Below are positions 7,766 through 17,288 of a stretch of 64,000 nt of DNA, one piece after another; the stretch's first letter is position 1; every line of letters begins with the position of its first letter. The translations under genes were made by a program, and so were the position numbers. The DNA lies in contig JBAPOP010000012.1 in the NCBI GenBank assembly GCA_049279675.1, forward strand, positions 1-64,000, given 5' to 3'. This DNA is from Palsa-147 sp049279675 (GTDB lineage Bacteria; Acidobacteriota; Terriglobia; Acidiferrales; UBA7541). The notes beneath the pieces were generated by a model. It worked only from the letters and a program-made list of their open reading frames with translations. It ran no database searches and was not told where the DNA came from.

Positions 7766-9205
7766 ATGAACTGGCTGCAGCCAAAACTGAATCTCCGCGT
7801 CGCGCAAAAGCAAATCTTGACGCCGGGGCTCGTGCAGATGGTGAGCGTGCTCGCGCTCAACCGCCTCGAGCTGCGCGAGATGATCAATCAGGAAATCATG
7901 GCGAATCCCGTCCTCGAAGAGCTGGGCGAGGACGGAGTGGTCACCGAGAACTATCAGGACGAAACATTTTTAAAGGCTGAGACGGAAAAAGTTCCGGAGA
8001 AAAAAGAGGAATCGAATCCGTTCGACGAATTTGATCTCAGCTCGTTCTACACGCAATATTTGGATACGGGCGCAGCGAAGAACGGCGAGCACGAAGATAT
8101 CGAGCGTCCCTCGTTCGACAAATTCCTTTCCTCTCCTCAAAGCCTCACCGATCATCTTGCCTGGCAACTGAGCGTGAGCATCTCGACGGAAATCGTGCGA
8201 AAAATCGCCGAGGATATCATCGGAAATCTGGACGAGTCCGGATATTTGACGGCAACGCTTGAAGAGATCGCCGAATCTGGAAATTACACGATGGACGACG
8301 TGGAGGAAGCGCTCGCCCTCGTGAAGGAACTCGATCCGCCGGGAGTGGCGGCGCGCACTCTCGAAGAATGCCTGACGATGCAGTTGAAGGTGCTCGACCC
8401 GCAAAATACGCTTGCGCTGCAAATCGTTGGCGAGCATTTGAAACTTTTGCAAAATAATCAGCTGAAAGAAATTGCGCGAGCAGTGAACCGGCCGCCTGAA
8501 TTGGTGAAGCGCGCAATTGACGTGATCAAGCGTCTCGATCCGAAGCCGGGCTTGCGTTACAACAAGACGGAGCCGCGTCTCGTCGAGCCGGACGTCCAAT
8601 TTATGAAGGTGGATGGCGAGTGGCAAGCCATTATGAACGACGATGGCGTGCCGCAACTTCGCCTGAGCCCGATCTACCGCCGATTGCTCTCGCGCGACGC
8701 CGCCGATCGCGACGTCCGCAACTACGTGAAAGAGCGATTCACGGCCGCGATTCAGCTGATGAAAAACATCGAACAGCGCAAGCACACGATTGTGCGCGTC
8801 TGCCATTCGATTTTGCGGAGGCAGCAGGACTATCTCGATTACGGCGCGGATCATCTGAAGCCGATGATGATTAAGGAAGTGGCGGAAGAAGTGGGCGTGC
8901 ATCCCTCGACAGTGAGCCGCGCGGTAGCGAATAAATACGCGCACACGCCACAGGGCGTCGTCGAGCTGCGCAATTTCTTTTCGGAATCCGTCAACGGGCC
9001 GCAGGGCGGCGAGATGTCGCTGCTTTCGCTGAAACGTCGCGTGAAGAAAATGATCGAAGACGAAGATACTTCGCATCCCTTAACGGACGATCAGATCACG
9101 AAAAAACTTCAAGACGAAGGCATCCAGGTGACGCGGCGCACCGTTGCGAAATACCGCGAAGACCTGCGCATCCCCAGCACACACCGCCGCCGGGTGAAAG
9201 AGTAA
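7766..9205 (+). CDS. rpoN: RNA polymerase sigma-54 factor
   Basis: The 479-residue protein has the Gln/Leu-rich region I at the N-terminus and an acidic region II. The core-binding and helix-turn-helix region includes HPSTVSRAVANKY, and the RpoN box variant TRRTVAKYRE lies at about 456-465 near the C-terminus; this box recognises the -24 promoter element. Sigma-54 needs AAA+ activators such as NtrC-type proteins, none of which is in the window. It follows lptB closely and precedes rapZ by 10 bases, so all are probably one transcript. Confidence 0.97.
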   Translation: MNWLQPKLNLRVAQKQILTPGLVQMVSVLALNRLELREMINQEIMANPVLEELGEDGVVTENYQDETFLKAETEKVPEKKEESNPFDEFDLSSFYTQYLDTGAAKNGEHEDIERPSFDKFLSSPQSLTDHLAWQLSVSISTEIVRKIAEDIIGNLDESGYLTATLEEIAESGNYTMDDVEEALALVKELDPPGVAARTLEECLTMQLKVLDPQNTLALQIVGEHLKLLQNNQLKEIARAVNRPPELVKRAIDVIKRLDPKPGLRYNKTEPRLVEPDVQFMKVDGEWQAIMNDDGVPQLRLSPIYRRLLSRDAADRDVRNYVKERFTAAIQLMKNIEQRKHTIVRVCHSILRRQQDYLDYGADHLKPMMIKEVAEEVGVHPSTVSRAVANKYAHTPQGVVELRNFFSESVNGPQGGEMSLLSLKRRVKKMIEDEDTSHPLTDDQITKKLQDEGIQVTRRTVAKYREDLRIPSTHRRRVKE

Positions 9206-9215
9206 GACGTCGCCC

Positions 9216-10097
9216 GTGCCGCGGCCTCCCATTACCCGCGATTCCCGGCGATTGGTAATCGTTACGGGACTTTCCGGCTCCGGAAAAGGTTCCGTCCTCA
9301 ACACGCTCGAAGATCTCGGGTTCTACTGCGTTGATAATCTGCCGGTCGCGTTCATTCCGACATTCTCGGAACTTTACATGCACGGCGCGGGCGAAATCGA
9401 GCGCGCGGCGCTGGGCGTGGATGCGCGCGAGGGCGAGCAAATCGAGAAGCTGCCGGAAATTTTCAAAAAGCTTCGCGACGAACACGCGGCCATGCTGGTT
9501 TTTGTCGAAGCGACCGACACGGAGCTTGTTCGCAGGTTCAGCGAGACGCGCAGGCCGCATCCGATCGGCCGCGATTTTTCCGTGCGCGAAGGGATTGTCG
9601 AAGAACGGCGAAGAATGGAACCAATTCGGCGGCTTGCGGACTTGACGATTGACACGACGAAATTCAACGTCCACGAGCTTCGGCAGTTCGTGTCGCAAAA
9701 ATTCCAGAATCCGGATCGCAGGCCGCTCGTCGTTTCGATCGTAAGCTTCGGATACCGCTATGGAATTCCGACCGATGCGGACCTGGTGTTTGACGTTCGA
9801 TTCCTTCCGAATCCGCATTTTGTGCCGAGGCTGCGCCGATTTAGCGGCAAGGTGCCGAAGGTGGCGCGCTACATTCTTTCGTTTTCGCAGACGCGAGTGT
9901 TTCTGAAAAAAATTGAGGCGCTCCTGGCTTATTTGATTCCGCACTACATTAAGGAAGGGAAGAGTTATCTCACGATCGCATTCGGGTGCACGGGCGGCAG
10001 GCACCGTTCGGTGACGATGGCTGAAATGATTCGCAAGGCGCTGGCGAAACGAGGCTACACCGTCAAGGTGGTGCATCGCGACATCAACAAGGCCTGA
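9216..10097 (+). CDS. rapZ: RNase adapter / nucleotide-binding protein RapZ
   Basis: The 293-residue protein carries the P-loop GLSGSGKGS at 18-26 and the C-terminal block FGCTGGRHRSV typical of RapZ (YvcJ/YhbJ). In E. coli RapZ senses amino-sugar precursors and guides RNase E to a small RNA; in other phyla the role is less clear. A GTG start is used, 10 bases after rpoN. The hpf and ptsN genes that often separate rpoN and rapZ in Proteobacteria are absent here. Confidence 0.93.
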   Translation: MPRPPITRDSRRLVIVTGLSGSGKGSVLNTLEDLGFYCVDNLPVAFIPTFSELYMHGAGEIERAALGVDAREGEQIEKLPEIFKKLRDEHAAMLVFVEATDTELVRRFSETRRPHPIGRDFSVREGIVEERRRMEPIRRLADLTIDTTKFNVHELRQFVSQKFQNPDRRPLVVSIVSFGYRYGIPTDADLVFDVRFLPNPHFVPRLRRFSGKVPKVARYILSFSQTRVFLKKIEALLAYLIPHYIKEGKSYLTIAFGCTGGRHRSVTMAEMIRKALAKRGYTVKVVHRDINKA

Positions 10098-10139
10098 GCG
10101 CGGCGCTCCCTGCGCGGCTCGCGCGAATGCAACGCCAAA

Positions 10140-11102
10140 TCAGCGACAGATCGCCGCGAGCTCCTTGAATGGCTTTTCCGCGTGCGGCGGAATTTTCAGA
10201 TGTGTCGCGTCCATCATTTGTTCGAGCAATGTCCCACCCCATTTTGATGCGATGTTTGGATCGCTTTGATACGCCGGATCGTTTTCGGCTTCCTCGAGCG
10301 TGATGAGCGAAAATCCCTGGCCCTTGAGATAACTTAGGAGTTGCGGGAGCATTACCGTTTCAAAACCGCCGAGATGAAGCAGGAGAACGTGCTTGATATT
10401 TCGCCCGTAGATTCGCATGGACATCGTTTGGCCGAGGCGAATGTATTCGTCGGCGGTTGTCATGTAGAGCGCCTTGAGCTGCTTGATCGCGGCGGCATCA
10501 TTTTTTGCAACGCATCGCACGTAGGGATCGTTCCAGGCATAATCCTCGAAATCGAGCGTGACTTGCGCGACGCGATAGCCGTTCGCGGCGAGATACGCGC
10601 GGATCGCGCGGCGTTTCTCGAGAGTGTCGCCCTCCCATAGAAACGGATAGCGAAACCAGTGCCAATCGTCTCCAGCCATCAGCGATTCGAGGACCGGCTC
10701 ATTTTTGCGAATATCCTGCTCGAAGGCCTCGACGGTGTTGGCGGTGAGGCTCATGTGCGAATACGTGTGGCTGCCGAGCGGGAAACCAGCGGCGCGCCAC
10801 ATTTTTAGCACTTCGATATCTGCAGGGACTTTTTCGAGTTTTCCAGCGTTCACGAAGCCGTATGTTTTTGGAGCGTGCGCGCTCTGCAAATCGCCGATGA
10901 TCATTCTCGCGATATCCACGCGGCTGAGATTCGGAGGCAGCGTGCTGTGGGCGGGGAGATCGTCAAACGTGAGCGCAACTTGCTGCGCGGGAAGAGGGAT
11001 TGCGAAGGCGACTGCGCACAAGATCAAGCCGAGCGCGAGAAGGATTGGCTTGCGGGTGCGCTTGCTGCCGGACGCGACGAACGGGCGAGAGAATCTTTTC
11101 AT
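10140..11102 (-). CDS. exported polysaccharide deacetylase (NodB domain)
   Basis: The 320-residue protein from the ATG at 11102 starts with a basic stretch and a hydrophobic segment (about 20-38) ending in PAQ, a likely signal peptide. The NodB domain follows, with LTFDDLPAH at about 44-52 (metal-binding Asp pair) and GSHTYSHMSL (metal-binding His pair). Such enzymes remove acetyl groups from chitin-like, peptidoglycan or exopolysaccharide sugars. A longer reading frame reaching 11252 would overlap bioB and is not chosen. It is divergent from the biotin operon and convergent with rapZ. Confidence 0.87.
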   Translation of the reverse strand: MKRFSRPFVASGSKRTRKPILLALGLILCAVAFAIPLPAQQVALTFDDLPAHSTLPPNLSRVDIARMIIGDLQSAHAPKTYGFVNAGKLEKVPADIEVLKMWRAAGFPLGSHTYSHMSLTANTVEAFEQDIRKNEPVLESLMAGDDWHWFRYPFLWEGDTLEKRRAIRAYLAANGYRVAQVTLDFEDYAWNDPYVRCVAKNDAAAIKQLKALYMTTADEYIRLGQTMSMRIYGRNIKHVLLLHLGGFETVMLPQLLSYLKGQGFSLITLEEAENDPAYQSDPNIASKWGGTLLEQMMDATHLKIPPHAEKPFKELAAICR

Positions 11103-11171
11103 GACGCCATGAGGATATCGCGCGGCGAGGCTACTTCTCATCCGAATTTTGATTGCCCGGGCGCCCGAGCG

Positions 11172-11200
11172 TTGACGCTCCGCGCAAAAAAGGCGATAGT
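11172..11200 (+). promoter_or_regulatory. predicted sigma-70 promoter of the biotin operon
   Basis: TTGACG at 11172-11177 and GATAGT at 11195-11200 are exactly 17 bases apart, giving a start near 11207 and a leader of about 44 bases to the bioB ATG. Confidence 0.5.
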
Positions 11201-11204
11201 ACAG

Positions 11205-11214
11205 GCTCGCGAGC
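11205..11214. promoter_or_regulatory. perfect 10-bp palindrome at the biotin operon start point
   Basis: GCTCGCGAGC lies directly over the predicted start of transcription. It may be a repressor operator. It does not resemble the known BioR box, and I do not recognise a BirA-type site. Confidence 0.3.
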
Positions 11215-11250
11215 GAAACAAATTTCATCGAGGGCCAACCACTCGAACTC

Positions 11251-12258
11251 ATGAATCCCGCCGCAGCGCCGACTCGTGAAACAGATTTGAAAATTGAAAT
11301 CCGGCACGACTGGACTCGTGCTGAAGTTCGCGAGATCTACGAATTGCCGTTCAACGAGCTGCTTTTCCGCGCGCAGAGCGTTCATCGCGCATATCACAAA
11401 GCGGACGAAATTCAGATGTGCCGCCTGCTTTCGATCAAGACGGGCGGCTGCCCGGAAGATTGCGCGTATTGCCCGCAGAGCGCGCACTACTCGACGGGGC
11501 TCGAGCGCGAAAGCGTTCTCGACGTCGACGAAGTTTTGGCGGCAGCGCGGCGCGCGAAAAATGAAGGCGCGACGCGATTCTGCATGGGTGCTGCGTGGCG
11601 CGATGCGCCGCACGGCAGGGAATTCGAAGCGGTGCTTATGATGGTGCGGGGCGCGGCTGAAACCGGGATGGAAGTTTGCTGCACGCTCGGGATGCTGACG
11701 GACGAGCAGGCGCGCGCGCTGAAGTCTGCCGGGCTGACGGCCTACAATCACAATCTCGACACTTCGCCGGAATTTTACGGCGAGATCATTCACACGCGAG
11801 TCTATGAAGAGCGGCTGCGAACGATTGCGGCGGTGCGCAAGGCGGGGATCACGGTTTGCTGCGGCGGAATTTTGGGAATGGGCGAATCGGCGGAGGATCG
11901 CGCCGGGCTGATCGAGCAATTGGCGCGAATGAATCCGCATCCGGAAAGCGTGCCGATTAACATGCTGGTGCGCGCGGAGGGAACGCCTTTGGCGCATGCA
12001 GCTGATCTCGATCCGCTCGTGATGGTACGGACGATTGCGACGGCGAGGATTACGATGCCGCGATCGAGAGTGCGGCTCGCGGCGGGGCGTTTGCAAATGT
12101 CGCGTGAGGCAGCCGCGCTGTGTTTCCTCGCGGGAGCAAATTCCATTTTCACCGGCGAAAAACTCCTCACCACTCCCAACCCTGAAAAATCCGAGGATGA
12201 AGCGCTCCTTCGCGATCTTGGCTTGAAGCCGCTTGAACTCGAGTCGCATGAACGATAG
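11251..12258 (+). CDS. bioB: biotin synthase
   Basis: The 335-residue radical SAM enzyme inserts sulfur into dethiobiotin. The radical SAM cluster cysteines are C67, C71 and C74 in GCPEDCAYC, and the motifs YNHNLDTS and GGILGMGE are those of BioB. The length is normal. The next gene, bioF, starts 11 bases before its stop, so they are coupled. Confidence 0.97.
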   Translation: MNPAAAPTRETDLKIEIRHDWTRAEVREIYELPFNELLFRAQSVHRAYHKADEIQMCRLLSIKTGGCPEDCAYCPQSAHYSTGLERESVLDVDEVLAAARRAKNEGATRFCMGAAWRDAPHGREFEAVLMMVRGAAETGMEVCCTLGMLTDEQARALKSAGLTAYNHNLDTSPEFYGEIIHTRVYEERLRTIAAVRKAGITVCCGGILGMGESAEDRAGLIEQLARMNPHPESVPINMLVRAEGTPLAHAADLDPLVMVRTIATARITMPRSRVRLAAGRLQMSREAAALCFLAGANSIFTGEKLLTTPNPEKSEDEALLRDLGLKPLELESHER

Positions 12259-13417
12259 CTACCTAGCTTCCCGCATTCAGAGTGAACTCGACGAATTGGG
12301 GCGTGATGCGCAGCTTCGTACGCTTGCTGAAATTCACGGCGTGAATCTTTGCTCGAATGATTATTTGGCGCTCTCCGATGATCCGCGATTGAAGGATGCC
12401 GTTGTTCAGGCCGTTGCGAATACGCGGGTTATTTCGTCGACGGGCTCGCGGCTGCTCTCGGGGCAGTCCGTTGAATGGGAAAATATCGAGAAAGAATTTG
12501 CGGCGTTCGCGGGGACGGAAGCGGCGCTGTGCTTCAGCTCGGGCTATGCGGCGAATATGGGCTTGCTGACGTCGGTGCTGAAGCCGAGCGATATCGTTTT
12601 TTCGGATTCGCTGAATCATGCGAGCTTGATTGACGGCATCCGGCTTTCCGGCGCGCGAAAAGTGATTTATCCGCACGGCGATCTCGAGGCTCTTCAAGCT
12701 GCGCTCGCTCAGCATTCTGCTGACGCGGGCGCGCGTGTGATCGTGAGCGAGAGCACGTTCAGCATGGATGGCGATGCGCCACCAATTGATCGGCTTATCG
12801 CGCTCGCGAAAGAAAATGGCGCGGAATTGATTCTTGATGAGGCGCATGCGACCGGAGTCTGCGGACCCGGAGGGCGCGGGCGCGCGGCGGAGGCGGGTTG
12901 CGAGCATGAGACGCTTGCGATCGTTCACACTTGTGGGAAAGCTCTTGCGTCGATGGGCGCCTTCGTATGCTGCAGCGAGGCCGTGAAGCAGTATCTTGTA
13001 AATCGCGCGCGGACATTTGTGTTCAGCACGGCGATGGCGCCGTATGTCGCGGGGCAAATACATGCGGCGCTCGAACTGGCTCGAGCTGCGGATGACCGTC
13101 GCGAGCGTTTGCGCGCGATTGCCGCCGAATTGCGCGAGCGATTGGTTGGGGTTGGCTTTGAAACGCGAGAAGGCGATTCGCCAATCGTACCGGTGATCGT
13201 TGGCGACAATCGCGCGGCGCTCTTTTTTGCAGAATTTCTTCAGGGGCGCGGATTTGCGGCGCGCGCGATTCGACCGCCGACCGTGCCCGCGGGCACGTCG
13301 AGGATTCGTGTGTCACTGACGGCGCGCATTACGCGCGGCGATGTTCTTCGTCTTGTGGATGTGTTCGCAGAAGCACGAGAAGCGCTGCGCGAGGCTGCGT
13401 TTGCCGCGCATGGCTAG
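12248..13417 (+). CDS. bioF: 8-amino-7-oxononanoate synthase
   Basis: The 389-residue PLP enzyme joins pimeloyl-ACP/CoA and alanine. The ATG at 12248 overlaps the end of bioB; a TTG 15 bases upstream is possible but less likely. The NDYLAL start, the GSRLLSG region and the LDEAHATGV block are intact. The PLP lysine is K231 in HTCGKALASMGAF, where the family more often has T-LGKA. bioD starts inside its last codons. Confidence 0.93.
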   Translation: MNDSYLASRIQSELDELGRDAQLRTLAEIHGVNLCSNDYLALSDDPRLKDAVVQAVANTRVISSTGSRLLSGQSVEWENIEKEFAAFAGTEAALCFSSGYAANMGLLTSVLKPSDIVFSDSLNHASLIDGIRLSGARKVIYPHGDLEALQAALAQHSADAGARVIVSESTFSMDGDAPPIDRLIALAKENGAELILDEAHATGVCGPGGRGRAAEAGCEHETLAIVHTCGKALASMGAFVCCSEAVKQYLVNRARTFVFSTAMAPYVAGQIHAALELARAADDRRERLRAIAAELRERLVGVGFETREGDSPIVPVIVGDNRAALFFAEFLQGRGFAARAIRPPTVPAGTSRIRVSLTARITRGDVLRLVDVFAEAREALREAAFAAHG

Positions 13418-14045
13418 AGAGTTTTTTGTTACAGGCACCGATACGGGCATTGGCAAGACTGTGCTATCCGCGCTGCTCTGCGCGGCGCTGGACGCGATTT
13501 ACTGGAAGCCGATTCAGACGGGATCCGTGGAAGGCACGGATCGCGCGACCGTGATGCAATGCGCGGAGATTTCCGCGGGCCGGACGCGTGAGGAAAGTTA
13601 CATTTTCGACCCGCCTGTGTCGCCGCATCTGGCAGCGCGCTGGGCGAACGCGCGAATCGAACTCGGGCGCATTCAGAAGCCGGCGATTTCGGCGAGCGAA
13701 ACGCTGGTGATCGAAGGCGCGGGCGGCGTAATGGTTCCGATCAACGACGGCGAGTTCATGATTGATCTGATGCGGCATCTCGGCGCGCCGGTGATGCTGG
13801 CTGCTAGAAGTTCGCTTGGCACGATCAACCACACGCTGCTTTCAATCGCTGCATTGCGCCGCGCGGAGCTTCCGACTCTCGGAGTCGTATTAATCGGCGA
13901 GCCGAATGCGGACAATCGCGCGGCGATCGAAGAGTTTGGGAATATTCGCGTGATCGGCGAGATTCCGCCGCTTGCTGCGATCAACCGGAAGGCGTTGCGC
14001 GAAGTGTTCGACCGACATTTCGATGCGGAGGTGTTTCGCGCGTGA
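13410..14045 (+). CDS. bioD: dethiobiotin synthetase
   Basis: The 211-residue ATP-dependent carboxylase has the P-loop GTDTGIGKT at 9-17, the YWKPIQTG block and the EGAGGVMVPI motif typical of BioD. The ATG at 13410 overlaps the bioF stop. A longer in-frame start at 13341 would add 23 residues absent from the family. Confidence 0.96.
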   Translation: MAREFFVTGTDTGIGKTVLSALLCAALDAIYWKPIQTGSVEGTDRATVMQCAEISAGRTREESYIFDPPVSPHLAARWANARIELGRIQKPAISASETLVIEGAGGVMVPINDGEFMIDLMRHLGAPVMLAARSSLGTINHTLLSIAALRRAELPTLGVVLIGEPNADNRAAIEEFGNIRVIGEIPPLAAINRKALREVFDRHFDAEVFRA

Positions 14046-15376
14046 ACAAGATTTCTTCCGTCTGGCATCCATTCACTCAACCGGCGCTCGATCCGCAGCC
14101 GTTGAGTATCCGGCGAGCTGAGGGCGTGTATCTCGAGACGGCGGACGGACGGCGCGTGATCGATGCGATTTCGTCGTGGTGGGTAACGCTTCACGGCCAC
14201 GCGAATCCGGCGATCGCGGCTGCGATCGCGGAGCAGGCGGCGCGGCTCGAGCACGTGTTGCTCGCAGGATTCACGCACGATGCCGTCGAGGAATTGTCGT
14301 TTCGACTCCGCAAATTCCTTCCGCCGCAATTGACGCAGATTTTTTATTCCGACGATGGATCGACCGCCGTGGAAGTCGGGCTGAAAATGGCGGTGCAGTA
14401 TTGGCAGAACATTGGGCGGTCCGCGAAGACTGGAATCGTGGCGCTCGAGCACGCGTACCACGGCGACACGGTCGGGGCGATGTCTGTGGCCGAGGATTCG
14501 GAATTCAACGCGGCGTTTCGATCGATGCGATTTCCGGTGCATCGCGTTCATTCCGCGTATTGCTATCGATGCCCGGTGGGGAAGATTCGCGCGACGTGCA
14601 AAATCGAGTGCCTGGAGAAACTCGAGCGGCTTCTCGAAGAGAAGAGCGGCGAAATTGCGGCGGTGATTGTCGAGCCGCTTTTGCAAGGCGCCGAGGGCAT
14701 GATCGTGCATCCGGTGGAGTTTCTCGCTGGAGTGCGCGAATTGTGCACGCGTCACGATGTGCTGCTGATTGCCGACGAAGTGCTCACGGGTTTCGGACGC
14801 ACGGGAAAAATGTTTGCGTGCGAGCTTGCCAATGTCGCGCCGGATTTGATGTGTGTCGCAAAGGGCCTGACGGGCGGATTTCTGCCAATGGGCGCGACAA
14901 TGTGCACCGATTCTATTGCCGACGCGTTCGTCGGGACCGACCAGCGACGCACCTTTTGGCACGGACACTCGTATTCGGGCAACCCGATTTGCTGCGCGGC
15001 GGGGATTGCGAGCCTCAAGATTTTTGAAAGCGAGCCTGTGTTCGAGCGGATTGCGGGAATCGCCGCGATCCATGCGAAAAGGCTCGCCGCGATTCGCGAG
15101 CATCCGGCAGTCGGAGACGTGAGACAAATTGGCACCGTTGCCGCGATCGAGATTCGCGCGGACGATGCCGGGTATTTTTCGAGGCTCAAGCCGGCGCTCT
15201 ACGATTTCTATTTGAAGCGCGATGTGCTGCTGCGGCCGCTCGGAAATGTTGTGTATGTGCTGCCGCCATACTGCATTTCGGCGGACGAATTAAATCGAGT
15301 GCACGACGTTATCGCCGAGTCGCTTGATTTCGCGCAGGACGTGCTCGGAAATCGCGTGGAGAGCGCGCGAGCTTGA
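14042..15376 (+). CDS. bioA: adenosylmethionine-8-amino-7-oxononanoate aminotransferase
   Basis: The 444-residue class III aminotransferase converts KAPA to DAPA using SAM as amino donor. SSWWVTLHGH near the N-terminus is diagnostic of BioA, and the PLP lysine is K274 in AKGLTGGF. The GTG start overlaps the bioD stop (GTGA). It completes the set of late biotin genes B, F, D, A, all overlapping. Genes for pimeloyl precursor synthesis are not in the window. Confidence 0.96.
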   Translation: MNKISSVWHPFTQPALDPQPLSIRRAEGVYLETADGRRVIDAISSWWVTLHGHANPAIAAAIAEQAARLEHVLLAGFTHDAVEELSFRLRKFLPPQLTQIFYSDDGSTAVEVGLKMAVQYWQNIGRSAKTGIVALEHAYHGDTVGAMSVAEDSEFNAAFRSMRFPVHRVHSAYCYRCPVGKIRATCKIECLEKLERLLEEKSGEIAAVIVEPLLQGAEGMIVHPVEFLAGVRELCTRHDVLLIADEVLTGFGRTGKMFACELANVAPDLMCVAKGLTGGFLPMGATMCTDSIADAFVGTDQRRTFWHGHSYSGNPICCAAGIASLKIFESEPVFERIAGIAAIHAKRLAAIREHPAVGDVRQIGTVAAIEIRADDAGYFSRLKPALYDFYLKRDVLLRPLGNVVYVLPPYCISADELNRVHDVIAESLDFAQDVLGNRVESARA

Positions 15377-15442
15377 CTTTTCCGCACTGCGCCCCTAGCG
15401 TTAAAAGTTCCCGTTGGGTATCGTGAAAGCAATGGAGAAGCG

Positions 15443-17287
15443 TTGAAGTTTTCCCACGAAGTGGCGCGTCTACTCGGATACGTGCGGCCTCATATCGCGC
15501 GGCTGACGGGCGGCGTGATCCTGCTTGCGATTCTGGGCCTTTCCGAGGGCCTGATCGCGCTGATGATTATTCCCGCTTACGACGTCGTGCTCAATCCGCA
15601 TTCGAGCGAACAGAAATTAAAACTTGTCACGATCCCATTTGTCGGCCGGACGATCTATCTGAATTCTTTCTTTCCACAGTCCGTACATTTCGTGTGGACA
15701 GTTTTTGCAATCGCGCTTCTGGTGATTTTTCTCGTAAAGGCGGCCTCGGAATTTCTCGGAAGCATATTGGTGCAGTACGTGGGGCACGCCGCGATCATGG
15801 ATTTGCGCAACCGCGTTTACAGCAAGCTGATCCAGCAGCCGATGGGATTTTTTCAGCACAATCCGACGGGACGCGTGATGTCGGCGGTGATCAACGACGT
15901 CGAACAGATGCGCAGCGCATTCTCCGAATATCTGGCCGACTTTTTCCGGCAGATTTTTTCGCTCATCGTATTTATTGCCGTGCTCCTTGTTCTGAATTGG
16001 AAGCTTGCGCTCGGCTGCGCGATTTTTATTCCGCTTGTAATTGGCCCCGTGAGCAAGCTGGGGAAAAAGATTCGCCGCTCGACGGAGACGAGCCGCACGC
16101 GGCTCGCGGATCTGAGCCAAATCGTTCAGGAGACGATGAGCGGCAACCGCGTGGTGAAAGCGTTTGGCATGGAGCGATTCGAGATCGGCAAGTTCCGCGA
16201 CGCCGCGAAACAACTGCTTCGTGAAAATATGCGATGGGTCCGCGCGTATGCCGCAACCGGGCCGATGATGGACGTGCTTTCGGCCGTAGTTTTTTCGCTC
16301 CTTATTCTGTACGCGCGCGACGCAATCAAGCACGGCATCATGACGTCGGGCGCGGTTTTGGCCTTTATTTATTCGCTCTTCAAGGCGTACGAGCCGATGA
16401 AGCGGCTCGGCGGAATTTATCAACTGTTCCAGCAGGCGCTCGGCGCTTCGACCGTGGTCTTTCAGTTTATCGATTTGCCCGAAGAAGTGTCCGAAGCGCC
16501 GGGCGCGGTTGCGCTGCCGCGATTTTCGCGTGAGGTGCGATTTAATGATGTTGGATTTGCTTACGATAGCGGCACGGAAATTCTGCGGGAGATATCGCTG
16601 ACCGTGCCGGCGGGTTCCGTGGTCGCGATTGTGGGATCGAGCGGCGCCGGAAAGACCACGCTGGTGAATCTGCTTCCGCGGTTTCATTCGGCGACGAACG
16701 GCGCGTTGCTGATCGATGGCAATGATGTAAAGGCGGTGACGCTGCGATCGCTGCGCGAGCAGATGGCGATCGTCACGCAGGAGACGATTCTCTTTAACGA
16801 TACCGTGTGGAACAATCTTTGCTACGGGCGGCCGGACTTGCCGGAAGCGCGCGTCGTTGCCGCGTCTAAGGCGGCGCTCGCGCATGAATTCATCACGCAA
16901 CTGCCACAGGGATACCAAACGCGCATCGGCGAGCGAGGCCAGCGCCTCTCCGGCGGGCAGCGGCAGAGAATCGCGATTGCCCGCGCGCTTCTGAAGGATG
17001 CGCCGATTTTAATTCTCGACGAAGCGACTTCGGAGCTCGATTCGGAATCCGAGAATCTCGTGCAGAAAGCGCTGAATAATTTGATGACTGGGCGGACTGT
17101 TTTTGTGATTGCCCATCGTCTCTCGACGATTCGGCGAGCCGATCGAATTGCCGTGCTCGATGGCGGAACGATTCGCGAGATGGGCACGCACGAAGAACTT
17201 TTGGCGCATGGCGGGACGTACCGCCGTCTGTATGAAATGCAATTTCGAGACGCCGATCTCGATCTTCCAGCGCCGGGACCGATGTGA
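15443..17287 (+). CDS. MsbA-like lipid A / lipid exporter, ABC half-transporter
   Basis: The 614-residue protein has a type IV exporter membrane domain with six helices (about 15-320) fused to an ATPase domain. Walker A starts at about residue 398 (GSSGAGKTT), the signature LSGGQ is at about 501-505, and Walker B (ILILDEATSELD) is at about 520. This layout suits MsbA, which flips lipid A-core across the inner membrane, although peptide or drug exporters share it. The start is a TTG preceded by GGAGAAG. yicC follows directly. Confidence 0.85.
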   Translation: MKFSHEVARLLGYVRPHIARLTGGVILLAILGLSEGLIALMIIPAYDVVLNPHSSEQKLKLVTIPFVGRTIYLNSFFPQSVHFVWTVFAIALLVIFLVKAASEFLGSILVQYVGHAAIMDLRNRVYSKLIQQPMGFFQHNPTGRVMSAVINDVEQMRSAFSEYLADFFRQIFSLIVFIAVLLVLNWKLALGCAIFIPLVIGPVSKLGKKIRRSTETSRTRLADLSQIVQETMSGNRVVKAFGMERFEIGKFRDAAKQLLRENMRWVRAYAATGPMMDVLSAVVFSLLILYARDAIKHGIMTSGAVLAFIYSLFKAYEPMKRLGGIYQLFQQALGASTVVFQFIDLPEEVSEAPGAVALPRFSREVRFNDVGFAYDSGTEILREISLTVPAGSVVAIVGSSGAGKTTLVNLLPRFHSATNGALLIDGNDVKAVTLRSLREQMAIVTQETILFNDTVWNNLCYGRPDLPEARVVAASKAALAHEFITQLPQGYQTRIGERGQRLSGGQRQRIAIARALLKDAPILILDEATSELDSESENLVQKALNNLMTGRTVFVIAHRLSTIRRADRIAVLDGGTIREMGTHEELLAHGGTYRRLYEMQFRDADLDLPAPGPM

Positions 17288-17288
17288 T

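Noticed and set aside
11103..11250. Riboswitch before the biotin operon
   Set aside because: The leader is only about 44 bases and no known biotin riboswitch exists; only a short palindrome is visible.
13673..15127. 484-codon open frame on the minus strand opposite bioD and bioA
   Set aside because: It is antisense to recognised biotin genes; the codon pattern reflects the other strand.
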